From Nonomuraea thailandensis (GTDB taxonomy: Bacteria; Actinomycetota; Actinomycetes; Streptosporangiales; Streptosporangiaceae), in NCBI RefSeq assembly GCF_024172165.1, contig NZ_JAMZEB010000002.1:4981501-5045500 (forward strand): a stretch of DNA of 64,000 nt, written 5' to 3'. A program made the position numbers and the translations under genes. Under the pieces are notes generated by a model. The model was given only the letters and a program-made list of their open reading frames with translations, ran no database searches and was not told the DNA's origin. Of this stretch, positions 51,797-61,160 are shown one piece after another. How positions within the stretch are numbered: the first letter of the stretch is position 1; each line of letters begins with the position of its first letter.

Positions 51797-52827
51797 TGGA
51801 GAGCCGGGTGAAGGCGCGACGTCCGGGCGAGCCGGGGCCCGCGGACCACACGGCCCCGCTGCTGCGGGTCGATGAGCTGGTCGTGGACCTGCCTCGTCCG
51901 GACGGTGACGGGCGGGCCGTCCGCGTGGTGGACGGAGTGTCGTTCGACGTGCCCGCGGGCACCACGGTCGGCTTGATCGGCGAGTCGGGCAGCGGCAAGA
52001 CGATGACCGCGCTCGCGGTGATCGGCCTGCTGCCCGATCGGGCGGCGACCGGCGGCGAGCTGGTGTGGCGAGGGGAGGACCTGCTGCGGCCGGGCACCGA
52101 CTGGAGGCGGGTCCGCGGCCACCAGATCTCGATGATCTTCCAGGATCCGCTGGCCGCGCTGAACCCCAGCCTGACCATCGGCCGGCAGGTGGGTGAGATC
52201 CTGCGGCGCGCGGGACGGCCTCGGGCCGAGGTCCGCGCAACGGTGATCGACCTGCTCGGCCGCGCCGGCGTGCCGGAGCCGGAGCGGCGGATGAGCAGCT
52301 ATCCGCACGAGTTCTCCGGCGGCCTGCGCCAGCGCGCCATGATCGCCCTGGCGCTGGCGGGCAACCCGTCGCTGCTGCTGGCGGACGAGCCGACGACCGC
52401 GCTCGACGTCACCGTGCAGGCCAGGATCCTGCGCCTGCTCCGGTCGATCCAGCAGGAGCAGGGGCTGGCGATGTTGCTGGTCAGCCACGACCTGCGGGTG
52501 ATCGCCCACGTCGCGGACGAGGTCGTGGTCATGTACGCGGGCCGCGTCGCCGAACGCGGCCGGGCCGCCGAGGTGCTCCGGCGTCCCGGGCACCCCTACA
52601 CGCGGGCCCTGGTGGCGAGCGTGCCCGCGGTGCGTACCAGGACGGCTCTCGCCGACCCGCTTCCCGGGGCGCCCGCGACACCGGCCAACCGGCCGTCCGG
52701 GTGCGCGTTCCACCCGCGCTGCCCGCTGGCCCGTGACCGGTGCCGCACGGAGGTGCCGCGGACGCGCGAGGTCGCGCCGGGCCGGTGGAGCGCCTGTCAC
52801 TTCGCGGAGGAGGTGCTCATCCCGTGA
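51796..52827 (+). CDS. ABC importer ATPase, DppD type
   Basis: ATG 51796 overlaps the binding-protein stop (TGATG). The 343-residue ATPase has Walker A GESGSGKTMT, Q-loop FQDPLAALNP, signature FSGGLRQRAMIALAL, Walker B LLLADEPTTALD and switch His VSHDLR. The C-terminal oligopeptide extension ends with Cys-containing FHPRCPLARDRCR, where a 4Fe-4S cluster is found in relatives. It works as a heterodimer with the next gene. Confidence 0.9.
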   Translation: MESRVKARRPGEPGPADHTAPLLRVDELVVDLPRPDGDGRAVRVVDGVSFDVPAGTTVGLIGESGSGKTMTALAVIGLLPDRAATGGELVWRGEDLLRPGTDWRRVRGHQISMIFQDPLAALNPSLTIGRQVGEILRRAGRPRAEVRATVIDLLGRAGVPEPERRMSSYPHEFSGGLRQRAMIALALAGNPSLLLADEPTTALDVTVQARILRLLRSIQQEQGLAMLLVSHDLRVIAHVADEVVVMYAGRVAERGRAAEVLRRPGHPYTRALVASVPAVRTRTALADPLPGAPATPANRPSGCAFHPRCPLARDRCRTEVPRTREVAPGRWSACHFAEEVLIP

Positions 52828-53591
52828 GCCTCGAAGTGTCCGACCTGCGCGTCACGTTCGGCGGCCGGCGCGGCGTGGTCGCCGTGGACGGCGTCAGCCT
52901 GCGGGTCGCGCCGGAGGAGACACTCGCCGTCGTGGGTGAGTCGGGGTCGGGCAAGACCACGGTGGCCCGCTGCGTGGTCGGCCTGCAACGCCCGGATTCC
53001 GGGACGGTGGCCTTCGACGGGCAGCCGCTCGGCCCGGCCGGCCGGCGCGCGCCGGAGTTGCAGCGGGCCGTCCAGATGGTGTTCCAGGATCCGCGTTCGT
53101 CGCTGAACCCGCGGATGCCGGTCGCCGGCCTCATCGGCGAGGCGTGGCGTACGCATCCGGCCGCCGCGCCCCAGGGCGACCGGACCGAGGCGCTGCACCG
53201 GCTGCTGGCCGATGTCGGGCTCGACGCCGACGTGGCCGGGCGGCGCGCCGGTGACCTGTCGGGCGGGCAGTGCCAGCGGGTCAGCATCGCCCGCGCGCTG
53301 GCGGTCGGGCCGCGGCTGCTGGTGTGCGACGAGGCGGTCTCGGCTCTCGACGTGTCCGTCCAGGCACAGATCCTGCGGCTGCTCGTGGACCTGCGGAGCA
53401 GCCACCGGCTCGCGCTGCTGTTCATCTCGCACGACCTGGGCGTTGTGCACCAGATCGCCGACCGGGTCGCCGTGATGCGGCGCGGCGTGGTCGTCGAGGA
53501 AGGCCCCACGGGCGAGGTGCTCAAGGCACCACGGCACGAGTACACACAGGCGCTGCTGGACGCCGCGCTGGACCTGGGAGTTGAGGCATGA
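52824..53591 (+). CDS. ABC importer ATPase, DppF type
   Basis: GTG 52824 overlaps the preceding stop, with GGAGGAGG upstream. The 255-residue protein has Walker A GESGSGKTTV, FQDPRSSLNPR, signature LSGGQCQRVSIARAL, Walker B LVCDEAVSALD and switch His ISHDLG. It lacks the C-terminal Cys extension present in its partner. It is the last gene of the transporter part; the glycosidase start overlaps it by 4 bp. Confidence 0.9.
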   Translation: MSLEVSDLRVTFGGRRGVVAVDGVSLRVAPEETLAVVGESGSGKTTVARCVVGLQRPDSGTVAFDGQPLGPAGRRAPELQRAVQMVFQDPRSSLNPRMPVAGLIGEAWRTHPAAAPQGDRTEALHRLLADVGLDADVAGRRAGDLSGGQCQRVSIARALAVGPRLLVCDEAVSALDVSVQAQILRLLVDLRSSHRLALLFISHDLGVVHQIADRVAVMRRGVVVEEGPTGEVLKAPRHEYTQALLDAALDLGVEA

Positions 53592-55669
53592 TCGCCGGCT
53601 GGAACACCTGGGATGTCACCACCCACACCGGCATGGTGCACCTGCCCTCCGGGCTGCGGGTCCGCTTCGGCGTGCCAGGTGCCCCGCTCGACGGCTTCAC
53701 CTGGCGGGACGGGCTGGTCCGGCTCGGGCACCACACCGTCGGAGGCGACTACGCCGAGGTCACCGTGGAGGCGGGCGGCGGGCGGCTGCACCTGGTCATG
53801 GCCGGAGGGCCGACCGACGAGTTGTACGTGCGGGCCGAGGGGACCGCGGGGGTGCTCGTGGCGGTGGACGGGTGGCGGGACGCCTCCGTCGCCGGCTGGC
53901 GTCTCGACTGGCGCGAGACCGGCGGCGGGCCCGCCCGGGAGGGCGTGGAGCTTCTGCCGGTGGACGGCCTGACGCTGGAGTTCGCCGGCCAGGTCGAGCT
54001 GCGCGTGGCTCCCCAGGACACGGCGGGCGAGGTCACGGCGGGCGCGGAGCTGGGCGCGCGGGTGGATGCGGTGCTCGCGGAGCGCAGGGCCGGGGCGGAG
54101 CGGAGCGCGCCGCGCTCGGGCGGTTGGCTGGGCGACGCCGCCGACGCCGCGACCAGGGCTGTCACCTGGAACCGGATCTACGCCCCTGACCTGGGCCGGG
54201 CCCTCACCCCGACCTCGCGTGACTTCGTCGCGGAACGCCGCCGCGGCTTCTACGGCACCTGGGCGCTGCACGCCTGGGACACCTTCTTCACCGGCCTGGT
54301 CGCCTCCACCGTCGATCGCGAGCACGCCCGGGAGATCTTCGGTCAGATCCTGCCCTTCGCCGACGCCGCGGGCATGATCCCCAACCGGGTGTCCGACGAC
54401 AAGGGCGTCACCGCCGACCGTTCCCAGCCCCCGGTGGGGGCGCTGACGGTGCGCAAGGCGTACCTGGCGAGCGGCCTGTCGGACGGGACCCGCGACCGGG
54501 AACTGCTCAGCGGGACGTTCGCGGCGCTCCTGGCCTGGCACAACTGGTGGCCGCGAGCCCGCCGCGGCCCGCACGGGCTGCTCGCCTGGGGCTCGGATCC
54601 GGTGGAGGGCGATCCGGGCTCGTCCACGCTCGACCGGACGAAGCGCGAGTCCGGCCTGGACGACTCCCCCATGTACGACGACGTGACCTACGACCCGGGC
54701 ACCCGCACGATGGCCCTCACCGACGTCGGCCTGGTCGCGCTGCACATCGCCGACGCCGAGGCACTCGCCGCGATCGCCGGCACGCTGGGCGAAGGCGACG
54801 TGGCCCGGCGGCTGCGCCGGGAGGCCGCGGAGGCCAGGGCCGCCGCGGACCCGCTGCTGTGGGACACCGCCCGCGGCGGCTACCGGAACCTGCGCGCCGA
54901 CGGAACCCACGACCCGCACGTCGCCCCGACCCTGCTCTACCCCCTGCTGGCCGGCATGCCGGACCCAGGCAGGGCCGCCGAGCTGGCCGGGCGGCTCCTA
55001 CGGCCGGAGACGCTCGGCGGCGATCCGCCGCTGCCCAGCGTCGCCCGCGACGACCCCGGCTACGCGGCGACCTACTGGCGCGGCCGGATCTGGGCGCCGA
55101 TGGCGTTCCTCGCGATCGAGGGCCTGCGCCGCTACGACCTGAACGACACCGCCCGCTCGCTGGTCGTCCCGCTGCTGCGGCTGTTCCTGTCCGAATGGGA
55201 CAAGCACAGCCACGTCCGCGAGAACTATCCCGCCACCTCCGGCGAGGACGTGCGCGCGTTCCAGGCCCGCTCCGACGGGCTGATGGCCTGGGGCGGCCTG
55301 CTCGCCTACCTCGCCTACGGCGAACTCGCCGATGCCCGCGAGGACGGCTGGCGCTTCGCCCACCCGGGCGAGCCCGCGGAGCTGGCCGGGCTGCCGCTCG
55401 GCGACGGCCGGCTCGCGGTGACCGCCGGCGACCGGCTGAGCGTGACGCTCGACGGCCGCCCGCTGCTCGACGCCGCGCCGGGCGTCGTCGTCACCGCCTA
55501 CCGGCGCACCGCGGAGGAGGTCACCGGCATCGCCCACGGCACCGGCGACCTCCGCGTCAGCCCGCCCGGAGACGGCGCCCCCGTGCGGGTGCCCGTCTCC
55601 GCGGAGCCGGTGCGCTTTCGACTATCCCGCGACGACCGACACGACAACGATGGGGGAACGCCCGCGTGA
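53588..55669 (+). CDS. MGH1/GH63-like glycoside hydrolase
   Basis: The 693-residue protein has an N-terminal beta-sandwich (about 1-190) and an (alpha/alpha)6-barrel typical of mannosylglycerate-hydrolase/GH63 enzymes: GTWALHAWDTFFTGLVAS, ESGLDDSPMYDD (with catalytic-type acids) and YWRGRIWAPMAFLAIEGL. A short beta domain ends it. There is no signal peptide, so it acts on imported oligosaccharides. It is coupled by ATGA to the ATPase gene and by GTGA to the FAD oxidoreductase, so it is part of the same pathway. The substrate cannot be told. Confidence 0.8.
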   Translation: MIAGWNTWDVTTHTGMVHLPSGLRVRFGVPGAPLDGFTWRDGLVRLGHHTVGGDYAEVTVEAGGGRLHLVMAGGPTDELYVRAEGTAGVLVAVDGWRDASVAGWRLDWRETGGGPAREGVELLPVDGLTLEFAGQVELRVAPQDTAGEVTAGAELGARVDAVLAERRAGAERSAPRSGGWLGDAADAATRAVTWNRIYAPDLGRALTPTSRDFVAERRRGFYGTWALHAWDTFFTGLVASTVDREHAREIFGQILPFADAAGMIPNRVSDDKGVTADRSQPPVGALTVRKAYLASGLSDGTRDRELLSGTFAALLAWHNWWPRARRGPHGLLAWGSDPVEGDPGSSTLDRTKRESGLDDSPMYDDVTYDPGTRTMALTDVGLVALHIADAEALAAIAGTLGEGDVARRLRREAAEARAAADPLLWDTARGGYRNLRADGTHDPHVAPTLLYPLLAGMPDPGRAAELAGRLLRPETLGGDPPLPSVARDDPGYAATYWRGRIWAPMAFLAIEGLRRYDLNDTARSLVVPLLRLFLSEWDKHSHVRENYPATSGEDVRAFQARSDGLMAWGGLLAYLAYGELADAREDGWRFAHPGEPAELAGLPLGDGRLAVTAGDRLSVTLDGRPLLDAAPGVVVTAYRRTAEEVTGIAHGTGDLRVSPPGDGAPVRVPVSAEPVRFRLSRDDRHDNDGGTPA

Positions 55670-57279
55670 CAAGGGAATCCGAGACGAAGGCCGACATCCT
55701 CGTGGCAGGCGGCGGGCTCGGCGGAGTCGCCGCCGCGCTGGCGGCGCTGCGCAGGGGCCGGTCCGTGCTCATGGTCGAGGAGACCGACTGGATCGGCGGG
55801 CAGCTCACCAGCCAGGGAGTGCCGCCGGACGAGCACACCTGGATCGAGCAGTTCGGCTGCACCCGCTCCTACCGGGGGCTGCGCGACGCGATCCGGGCGT
55901 ACTACCGCACCTGGTATCCGCTGACCGAGGAGGCCCGCGCCCGCCCCGACCTCAACCCTGGCGAGGGACGGGTCTCGCGGTTGTGCCACGAGCCCAAGGT
56001 CGCCGCCGCCGTGGTCCACGCCATGGTCGCGCCGTACGTGTCGGCGGGCCGGCTGCGCGTCCTGTACGGCCACAGGGTCGTCGGCGCCACCGTGGACGGC
56101 GACCGGGTGCACGCCGTCACCGTCGAGTCGGCGGAGGGGCACCGGCTGGAGGTGACGGCGTCGTACGTGCTGGACGCCACCGAGCTGGGCGAGCTGCTGC
56201 CGCTGACCGGCGCCGAGCACGTCACCGGCTTCGAGTCCCGGCACGACACCGGCGAGCCGAGCGCCCCCGACGAAGCACAGCCGGACAACATGCAGGCGTT
56301 CTCCTGGGTGTTCGCGATCGAGCACCGGGCCGGTGAGGACCACACGATCGACCGGCCCGCCGGCTACGCGGACTGGGCCCGCTACCAGCCGCCGAAGTGG
56401 CCGAACCCGCTGCTCAGCCTGAGCGCGCCCGACCCGAGGACGCTGGAGACGGTGCGCCGCGGCTTCGTCCCGAACCCGGACCCGGTGCCGTTCGTCGCCG
56501 ACCAGCGCGCCGATCCGGGGGACAAGGAGTTGTGGGCGTTCCGCCGGGTGTTGTCCCGGCACCTGTTCAGGCCGGGGTTCGCCGCCAGCGACGTCACGAT
56601 CGTCAACTGGCCGATGATCGACTACCTGCCGGGCCCGCTGATCGGCGTCAGCGACGAGGAGCGCGACAAGCACCTGGCCGGCGCCCGCGAGCTGAGCCTG
56701 AGCATGCTCTACTGGCTCCAGACCGAGGCGCCCCGTCAGGACGGCGGCACCGGCTGGCCGGGGCTGCGGCTGCGCGGCGACGTGATGGGCACCGCCGACG
56801 GGCTGGCCAAGGCGCCCTACATCCGCGAGTCCCGGCGCATCCAGGCCCGCTACCGCATCGTCGAGCAGGACCTGTCGCTGGCGGTGCGCGGCGAGGCCGG
56901 CGCGGTCGCCTACCCCGACACGGTCGGGATCGGCATGTACCGCATCGACCTGCATCCCTCCACCGGCGGCGACACCTACATCGACGTCGCCAGCTCCCCG
57001 TTCCAGATCCCGCTCGGCGCGCTCCTGCCGGTCCGGCTGCGCAACCTGCTGCCGGCGGGCAAGAACATCGGCACCACCCACATCACCAACGGCTGCTACC
57101 GCCTGCACCCGGTCGAGTGGAACATCGGCGAGGTCGCCGGGGCGCTGGCCGCCCACTGCCTGGAGCGCGGGCTGGAGCCCGAGCAGGTGCACGCCGACGG
57201 CGCGCGGCTGGCGGCCTTCCAGGGCGAGCTGGCCGCCGACGGCGTCGAGCTGGCCTGGCCCGAGATCAAGGGATACTGA
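55666..57279 (+). CDS. FAD-dependent oxidoreductase (PF12831-like)
   Basis: The 537-residue protein has the FAD-binding ILVAGGGLGGVAAALAALRR with the ribose-binding Glu (LMVEETDW), then WIGGQLTSQG, and a C-terminal AGKNIGTTHITNGCYRLHPV that closes the flavin site. This is the FAD-oxidoreductase group found in carbohydrate clusters of environmental bacteria. No signal peptide is present. It may oxidise a hydroxyl of the released sugar before the aldolase step. It is translationally coupled to both neighbours. Confidence 0.85.
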   Translation: MTRESETKADILVAGGGLGGVAAALAALRRGRSVLMVEETDWIGGQLTSQGVPPDEHTWIEQFGCTRSYRGLRDAIRAYYRTWYPLTEEARARPDLNPGEGRVSRLCHEPKVAAAVVHAMVAPYVSAGRLRVLYGHRVVGATVDGDRVHAVTVESAEGHRLEVTASYVLDATELGELLPLTGAEHVTGFESRHDTGEPSAPDEAQPDNMQAFSWVFAIEHRAGEDHTIDRPAGYADWARYQPPKWPNPLLSLSAPDPRTLETVRRGFVPNPDPVPFVADQRADPGDKELWAFRRVLSRHLFRPGFAASDVTIVNWPMIDYLPGPLIGVSDEERDKHLAGARELSLSMLYWLQTEAPRQDGGTGWPGLRLRGDVMGTADGLAKAPYIRESRRIQARYRIVEQDLSLAVRGEAGAVAYPDTVGIGMYRIDLHPSTGGDTYIDVASSPFQIPLGALLPVRLRNLLPAGKNIGTTHITNGCYRLHPVEWNIGEVAGALAAHCLERGLEPEQVHADGARLAAFQGELAADGVELAWPEIKGY

Positions 57280-58205
57280 TGGCCTCCGACGGCCGCCGCC
57301 TGCTCGGCGGCGTGATGATCCCGCTCGTCACCCCGATGAGCGAGCCCGGCGTCCCGTCCGCGGACGCGGCGAAAGGGCTGCTCCAGGCGCTGGCGGCGGC
57401 GGGTGCGCGCAGCCTGATGTTGTTCGGCAGCAACGGCGAGGGCCCGCTGCTGCCGGTCTCGGCCCTTGCCGGGTTCGCCACCGGCGTGGCCGCGCAGTGG
57501 CGGGAGCTCACCGGCGGGCCGGTGTTGTGCAACGTCACGGCGGCCGGCACCGCCGAGGCGCTGGAGCGCGCGGCGGCGGTCGCGCAGGCCCGGCCGGACG
57601 CGCTCGTGCTGAGCCCGCCGATCTACTTCCGGCACCGCGACGACGAGGTCACCGCCCACTACGAGGCCCTGGCCGGCCTCGGCGTCCCGGTGGTCGCCTA
57701 CAACGCGCCGCGCTACAGCAACCCGCTCGGCCCCGCCCTGATCGACCGGCTGGTGGGCATGCCGCACGTGATCGGCATCAAGGACAGCTCCGGCGACCTG
57801 GACCTGATGCGCCACATCGTCTCCGCCGCCGGGCGCCGCTCCGACTTCGGCGTCAGCCAGGGGGCGGAGACCCAGTTGCTCGCGGCGCTGCGCCTCGGCG
57901 CGGACGGCATCGTCCCCGGCATCGCGAACCTCGCGCCCGGGCCCGCCGTCGAGTTGGTCGCCGCGCACGAGAGCGGCCGGGACGGCGACGCCGAGGAGGC
58001 GCAGCGGCTGCTCGACCGGCTGCTCGCCCTGCACTCGGTGCGGCCGGGAGTGCCCGCGATCAAGGCGCTGCTCGACGAGCGCGGGCTGTGCCCCCCGTAC
58101 GTGGCCGCGCCGCTCGTGCCGTGCACCGAGGCGGAACGGCGCGACCTGATCACCCTGCTCACCGGCGACGAAGCCCAGCTCTTGCCTTTGACCCCCCGGA
58201 GGTAG
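57279..58205 (+). CDS. DapA/NanA-family aldolase
   Basis: ATG 57279 overlaps the oxidoreductase stop (TGATG). The 308-residue TIM-barrel protein has the family motifs: LFGSNGEG (GSxGE loop), the Tyr in VVAYNAPRYS and the Schiff-base Lys in IGIKDSSGDL. The family includes dihydrodipicolinate synthase, N-acetylneuraminate lyase and 2-keto-3-deoxy acid aldolases. In this context a keto-acid lyase is much more likely than lysine synthesis. The true substrate depends on the unresolved specificity of the glycosidases. Confidence 0.85.
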   Translation: MASDGRRLLGGVMIPLVTPMSEPGVPSADAAKGLLQALAAAGARSLMLFGSNGEGPLLPVSALAGFATGVAAQWRELTGGPVLCNVTAAGTAEALERAAAVAQARPDALVLSPPIYFRHRDDEVTAHYEALAGLGVPVVAYNAPRYSNPLGPALIDRLVGMPHVIGIKDSSGDLDLMRHIVSAAGRRSDFGVSQGAETQLLAALRLGADGIVPGIANLAPGPAVELVAAHESGRDGDAEEAQRLLDRLLALHSVRPGVPAIKALLDERGLCPPYVAAPLVPCTEAERRDLITLLTGDEAQLLPLTPRR

Positions 58206-58208
58206 CAC

Positions 58209-60317
58209 GTGGCACCATCTCATCCCCAGGACGCCGGCGGCATCGGCCGCAGGACGTTCGGCAAGGGCGTCGCCGCGGCGTCCCTGTCCGTCGCCCTCGC
58301 TCCCGCCCTACCGGCGAGCGCGACGGCGAGCACGGCAGCGTCCCGGCGGACGGCGGTCTCGTTCGACGAGACCACGTTGTGGGACAACACCGTGGATCCC
58401 CTGCAGAGCTACCACGTCCACGGCCTGGCAGTGCTGCCGGACGACAGCATCCTCGTCGTCACGGAGGGCCGGCACGAGGTGTGCGACGCCGGCCCCAGGG
58501 ACCTGGTGCTGCGCCGCAGCCCGGACGGCGGCGACACCTGGGAGGCCACGCGCACGCTGGTCGCCTCCGTGGACGGCCAGTCGTGGGGCAACCCGGCGCT
58601 CGTCGTCGATCGCACCACCGGCGGCGTGTTCCTGTTCTACATGTTGTCGCTGCGGCTGCCGGAGAACACGAGCTGCTCAGGCGACAAGGGTGACCTCTAC
58701 CTGATCTCCAGCGCGGACGGCGGCCTGACCTGGAGCGAGCCGCGTGAGATGTCCGGCCTGTTCGACCACTTCCCGTACGACTGGGCGTTGCACGGCCCCG
58801 GGCCCGGCCACGGCATCCAGCTCGACAACGGCCGGCTGCTGCTCAACTGCTCCCACCGCCGGGTGATCGTCGGCAACACCGTCGAGCAGCGGTATTACGG
58901 CGTGGCCTCCATCTACAGCGACGACCACGGCCGGACCTGGCAGGCCACCGCCGAGGTGCCGGTCTCCACGGCCTACCCGATCAACGAGGCCAGGGTGATC
59001 CAGCGTTCCGACGGGACGGTGCTGCTCAACGGCCGCGCCGCGGCGGGCGGCAACCGGCAGCGGATCGTGTCGGTCAGCTCCGACCGGGGGCTGACCTGGG
59101 CGCCGCCCCGTCTGGACGGCTCCACCGGCACGTTCAACGCCGTGGACGCGAGCATCCTGCGCTACACCGGCGGGCCGGGCAGCCGCGAGCCCGACCGGGT
59201 GTTGTTCAGCCGTCCCGACTCGCCGGTGCGGACCAACATGACGGTCTCGGTGAGCTACGACGAGGCACACTCGTTCCGCTACAGCCGGGTGATCAATCCT
59301 GGCCGGTCGTACTACTCGGAGCTGGGCCGCCTGTCCGACGGCACGATTCTGCTGATCTACGGCTGTGACGGCGAGAACGCGAGCTTCCCGCGCCGGGTGG
59401 TGGCCTGCCGCTTCTCCCTCGAATGGCTGACCGGGGGCCGCGACAGCCTGCGTACGGGCCCCCGCCACCACGAGCGCGTGGTCGGCCTGGCCACCGGCGC
59501 CGCCGCGACCGGCGGCACGATGTCCACCATCGCCGACCCCGTGGCCCGCGAGGGGAGCCGCGCCGTGTTCGCCTCGTCCGAGACCGGTGCCTACGTGGAG
59601 TACACCGTGGTCGTGCCGAAGGCGGGCACGTACGAGCTGCTGCTGCGGTACTTCCGCTCCGCGGACGGCGGCCTGGTCACCGTCACCGTGGACGGCCGCC
59701 GGGCCCGGACCGCGGTGCTGGACACCACGGCGGACCGGGCCGACGGCTACGACGTCGCCGCGCTCGGCGAGCTGACGCTGCTGCCCGGCCGGCACAAGGT
59801 CCGGTTCACCGCCTCCGGACCCGGCCGCGGGGGCGGCCGGACGGTCTCGCTGGACACGCTCAGCCTGATCGAGGCGCCGTCGCGGCCCGACGTGTCCGAC
59901 GAGGTGGTGGTGGACAACGACGAGCTCGGCTACCAGGTGCTCAGCGGCACCTGGTCGGCGGCGACGGGCGTGACCGGCTACCGGGGCGGCAACTACCGCT
60001 CGGCGCCCGCGGGGACGGGCGGCTCGGCCGTCCAGTGGCGCCTGGTGGTGCCGCGCGACGGGACGTACGAGGTGCAGGCCTCGCACACCGCGCACGAGAA
60101 CCGGGCGAGCAACGCGCCCTTCACCGTCGCCCACGCGGGCGGAACCGAGACCGTGCGGGTCGACCAGCGCCAGGCCGGGGTGACGGAGCCGCGCGGCGGC
60201 TCGTGGGTGTCGCTCGGCACGTTCGGCATGACCGAGGGGGTGACCACGATCGGGCTGAGCAACGCGGCGGACGGGTACGTCATCGCCGACGCCGTCCGGC
60301 TGCGCCGCACATCCTGA
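58209..60317 (+). CDS. Tat-exported BNR-repeat (sialidase-like) protein with two carbohydrate-binding-like domains
   Basis: GTG 58209 has GGAGG. The 702-residue protein has a twin-arginine signal (GRRTFGKGVAAASLSVALAP). A six-bladed BNR propeller follows with Asp boxes at about 104-111, 168-175, 237-244 and 292-299 (SxDxGxTW). EGRH, DAGPRD and SYYSEL correspond to the sialidase Asp and Tyr regions. However, where sialidases have (F/Y)RIP it reads YHVHG, so the first arginine of the triad is missing. Two beta-sandwich domains follow (VEYTVVVPKAGTYELLLRYF and VQWRLVVPRDGTYEVQASHT). It is exported and may start the pathway outside the cell. It is the last gene of the operon. Confidence 0.8.
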   Translation: MAPSHPQDAGGIGRRTFGKGVAAASLSVALAPALPASATASTAASRRTAVSFDETTLWDNTVDPLQSYHVHGLAVLPDDSILVVTEGRHEVCDAGPRDLVLRRSPDGGDTWEATRTLVASVDGQSWGNPALVVDRTTGGVFLFYMLSLRLPENTSCSGDKGDLYLISSADGGLTWSEPREMSGLFDHFPYDWALHGPGPGHGIQLDNGRLLLNCSHRRVIVGNTVEQRYYGVASIYSDDHGRTWQATAEVPVSTAYPINEARVIQRSDGTVLLNGRAAAGGNRQRIVSVSSDRGLTWAPPRLDGSTGTFNAVDASILRYTGGPGSREPDRVLFSRPDSPVRTNMTVSVSYDEAHSFRYSRVINPGRSYYSELGRLSDGTILLIYGCDGENASFPRRVVACRFSLEWLTGGRDSLRTGPRHHERVVGLATGAAATGGTMSTIADPVAREGSRAVFASSETGAYVEYTVVVPKAGTYELLLRYFRSADGGLVTVTVDGRRARTAVLDTTADRADGYDVAALGELTLLPGRHKVRFTASGPGRGGGRTVSLDTLSLIEAPSRPDVSDEVVVDNDELGYQVLSGTWSAATGVTGYRGGNYRSAPAGTGGSAVQWRLVVPRDGTYEVQASHTAHENRASNAPFTVAHAGGTETVRVDQRQAGVTEPRGGSWVSLGTFGMTEGVTTIGLSNAADGYVIADAVRLRRTS

Positions 60318-60324
60318 CGCTCGG

Positions 60325-60354
60325 CGGCCTGCGCGGCACTTCGCCCGCAGGCCG
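60325..60354. terminator. Terminator-like hairpin after the operon
   Basis: CGGCCTGCG and CGCAGGCCG form a 9-bp stem around a 12-nt loop, starting 7 nt after the stop of the BNR gene. It closes the ten-gene unit. Confidence 0.6.
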
Positions 60355-60499
60355 TACAGGACCCAGGTCTTGCGCCACCGCAGCGCACTGTCCACGTCGA
60401 TCGATGCCAAGGTCGACCGGAACCGGCTACGGGCCTGGCCAGACCTTGGCCCGGTGATGTGTTAGGGGCACCCTGCGGCGGGCCGCCGAGCCGCACCTG

Positions 60500-61147
60500 G
60501 CCATGCGGCGGGCGCTCGGGTTCGCCCTGGTCGGTCAGGGCAAGACGCTCTCGAACTTCGTCGCCACCTCGAGGCGGCCGGGGTGGAGAGCATCACCCGG
60601 GGGCCTGACCGTCGCCTGCGCGATCCGCACTCGGCCCGGGGGGTGAACCCGGCCCGCTGGAATCACCGCCTGTCGGTCGTGCGGTGCTCTGCCCGGCACT
60701 ACGGCGCCCTGGATCCGGCCACCGAAGTGCCGCCGGTCGCGCTCATGCCCTGCCACTACCGCAGCCTCGCCCCCTACCTCTACTCGCCAGAGGAACTCAG
60801 TACTTGCTGTCAGCGGCCAGCCGCCTGGACCCGAAAGCCAGCGGCAGGTGCCCTTTTCCGGATATTTCACTATCCGCCCGGGCCTGCCGACGACCCCGAC
60901 ACCTGGGGCGTCGGCGAGCACACCGACTACGGGCTGCCGACCCTGCTCCTCCAGGACGACAACGGCGGCCTCCAGGACCGTACGGGCACGGGCTGGATCG
61001 AGGCGCCCCCAGCGAGGTCCCGCCCCCCCCTACGCCCCCGGGCGCCGCTGGGACGGCCAGGTGGACTTCACCGGCACCTACGGCGAGTACCTGCTGTCCA
61101 AGGTCTCCAAGGTCTTCCCGCACCTGTCCGAGCAGCAGCAGCTCTGA
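60500..61147 (+). pseudogene. Isopenicillin-N-synthase-like oxygenase with internal deletion
   Basis: One frame gives ALFRIFHYPPGPADDPDTWG, VGEHTDYGLPTLLLQDDNGG and GTGWIEAPP, the iron-binding HxD part of a 2OG-Fe(II) (IPNS-like) oxygenase. The sequence then jumps, in another frame, to APGRRWDGQVDFTGTYGEYL and LSKVSKVFPHL, the family C-terminus. The middle with the distal His and the 2-oxoglutarate Arg is deleted. The 5' part (from about 60500) is also scrambled. It is a dead gene. Confidence 0.65.
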
Positions 61148-61160
61148 CACCGCCACGGCC

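Noticed and set aside
52817..54919. A 700-codon minus-strand frame across the transporter and glycosidase genes
   Set aside because: It crosses two overlapping plus-strand genes with intact Walker and barrel motifs and is only a GC-driven shadow.
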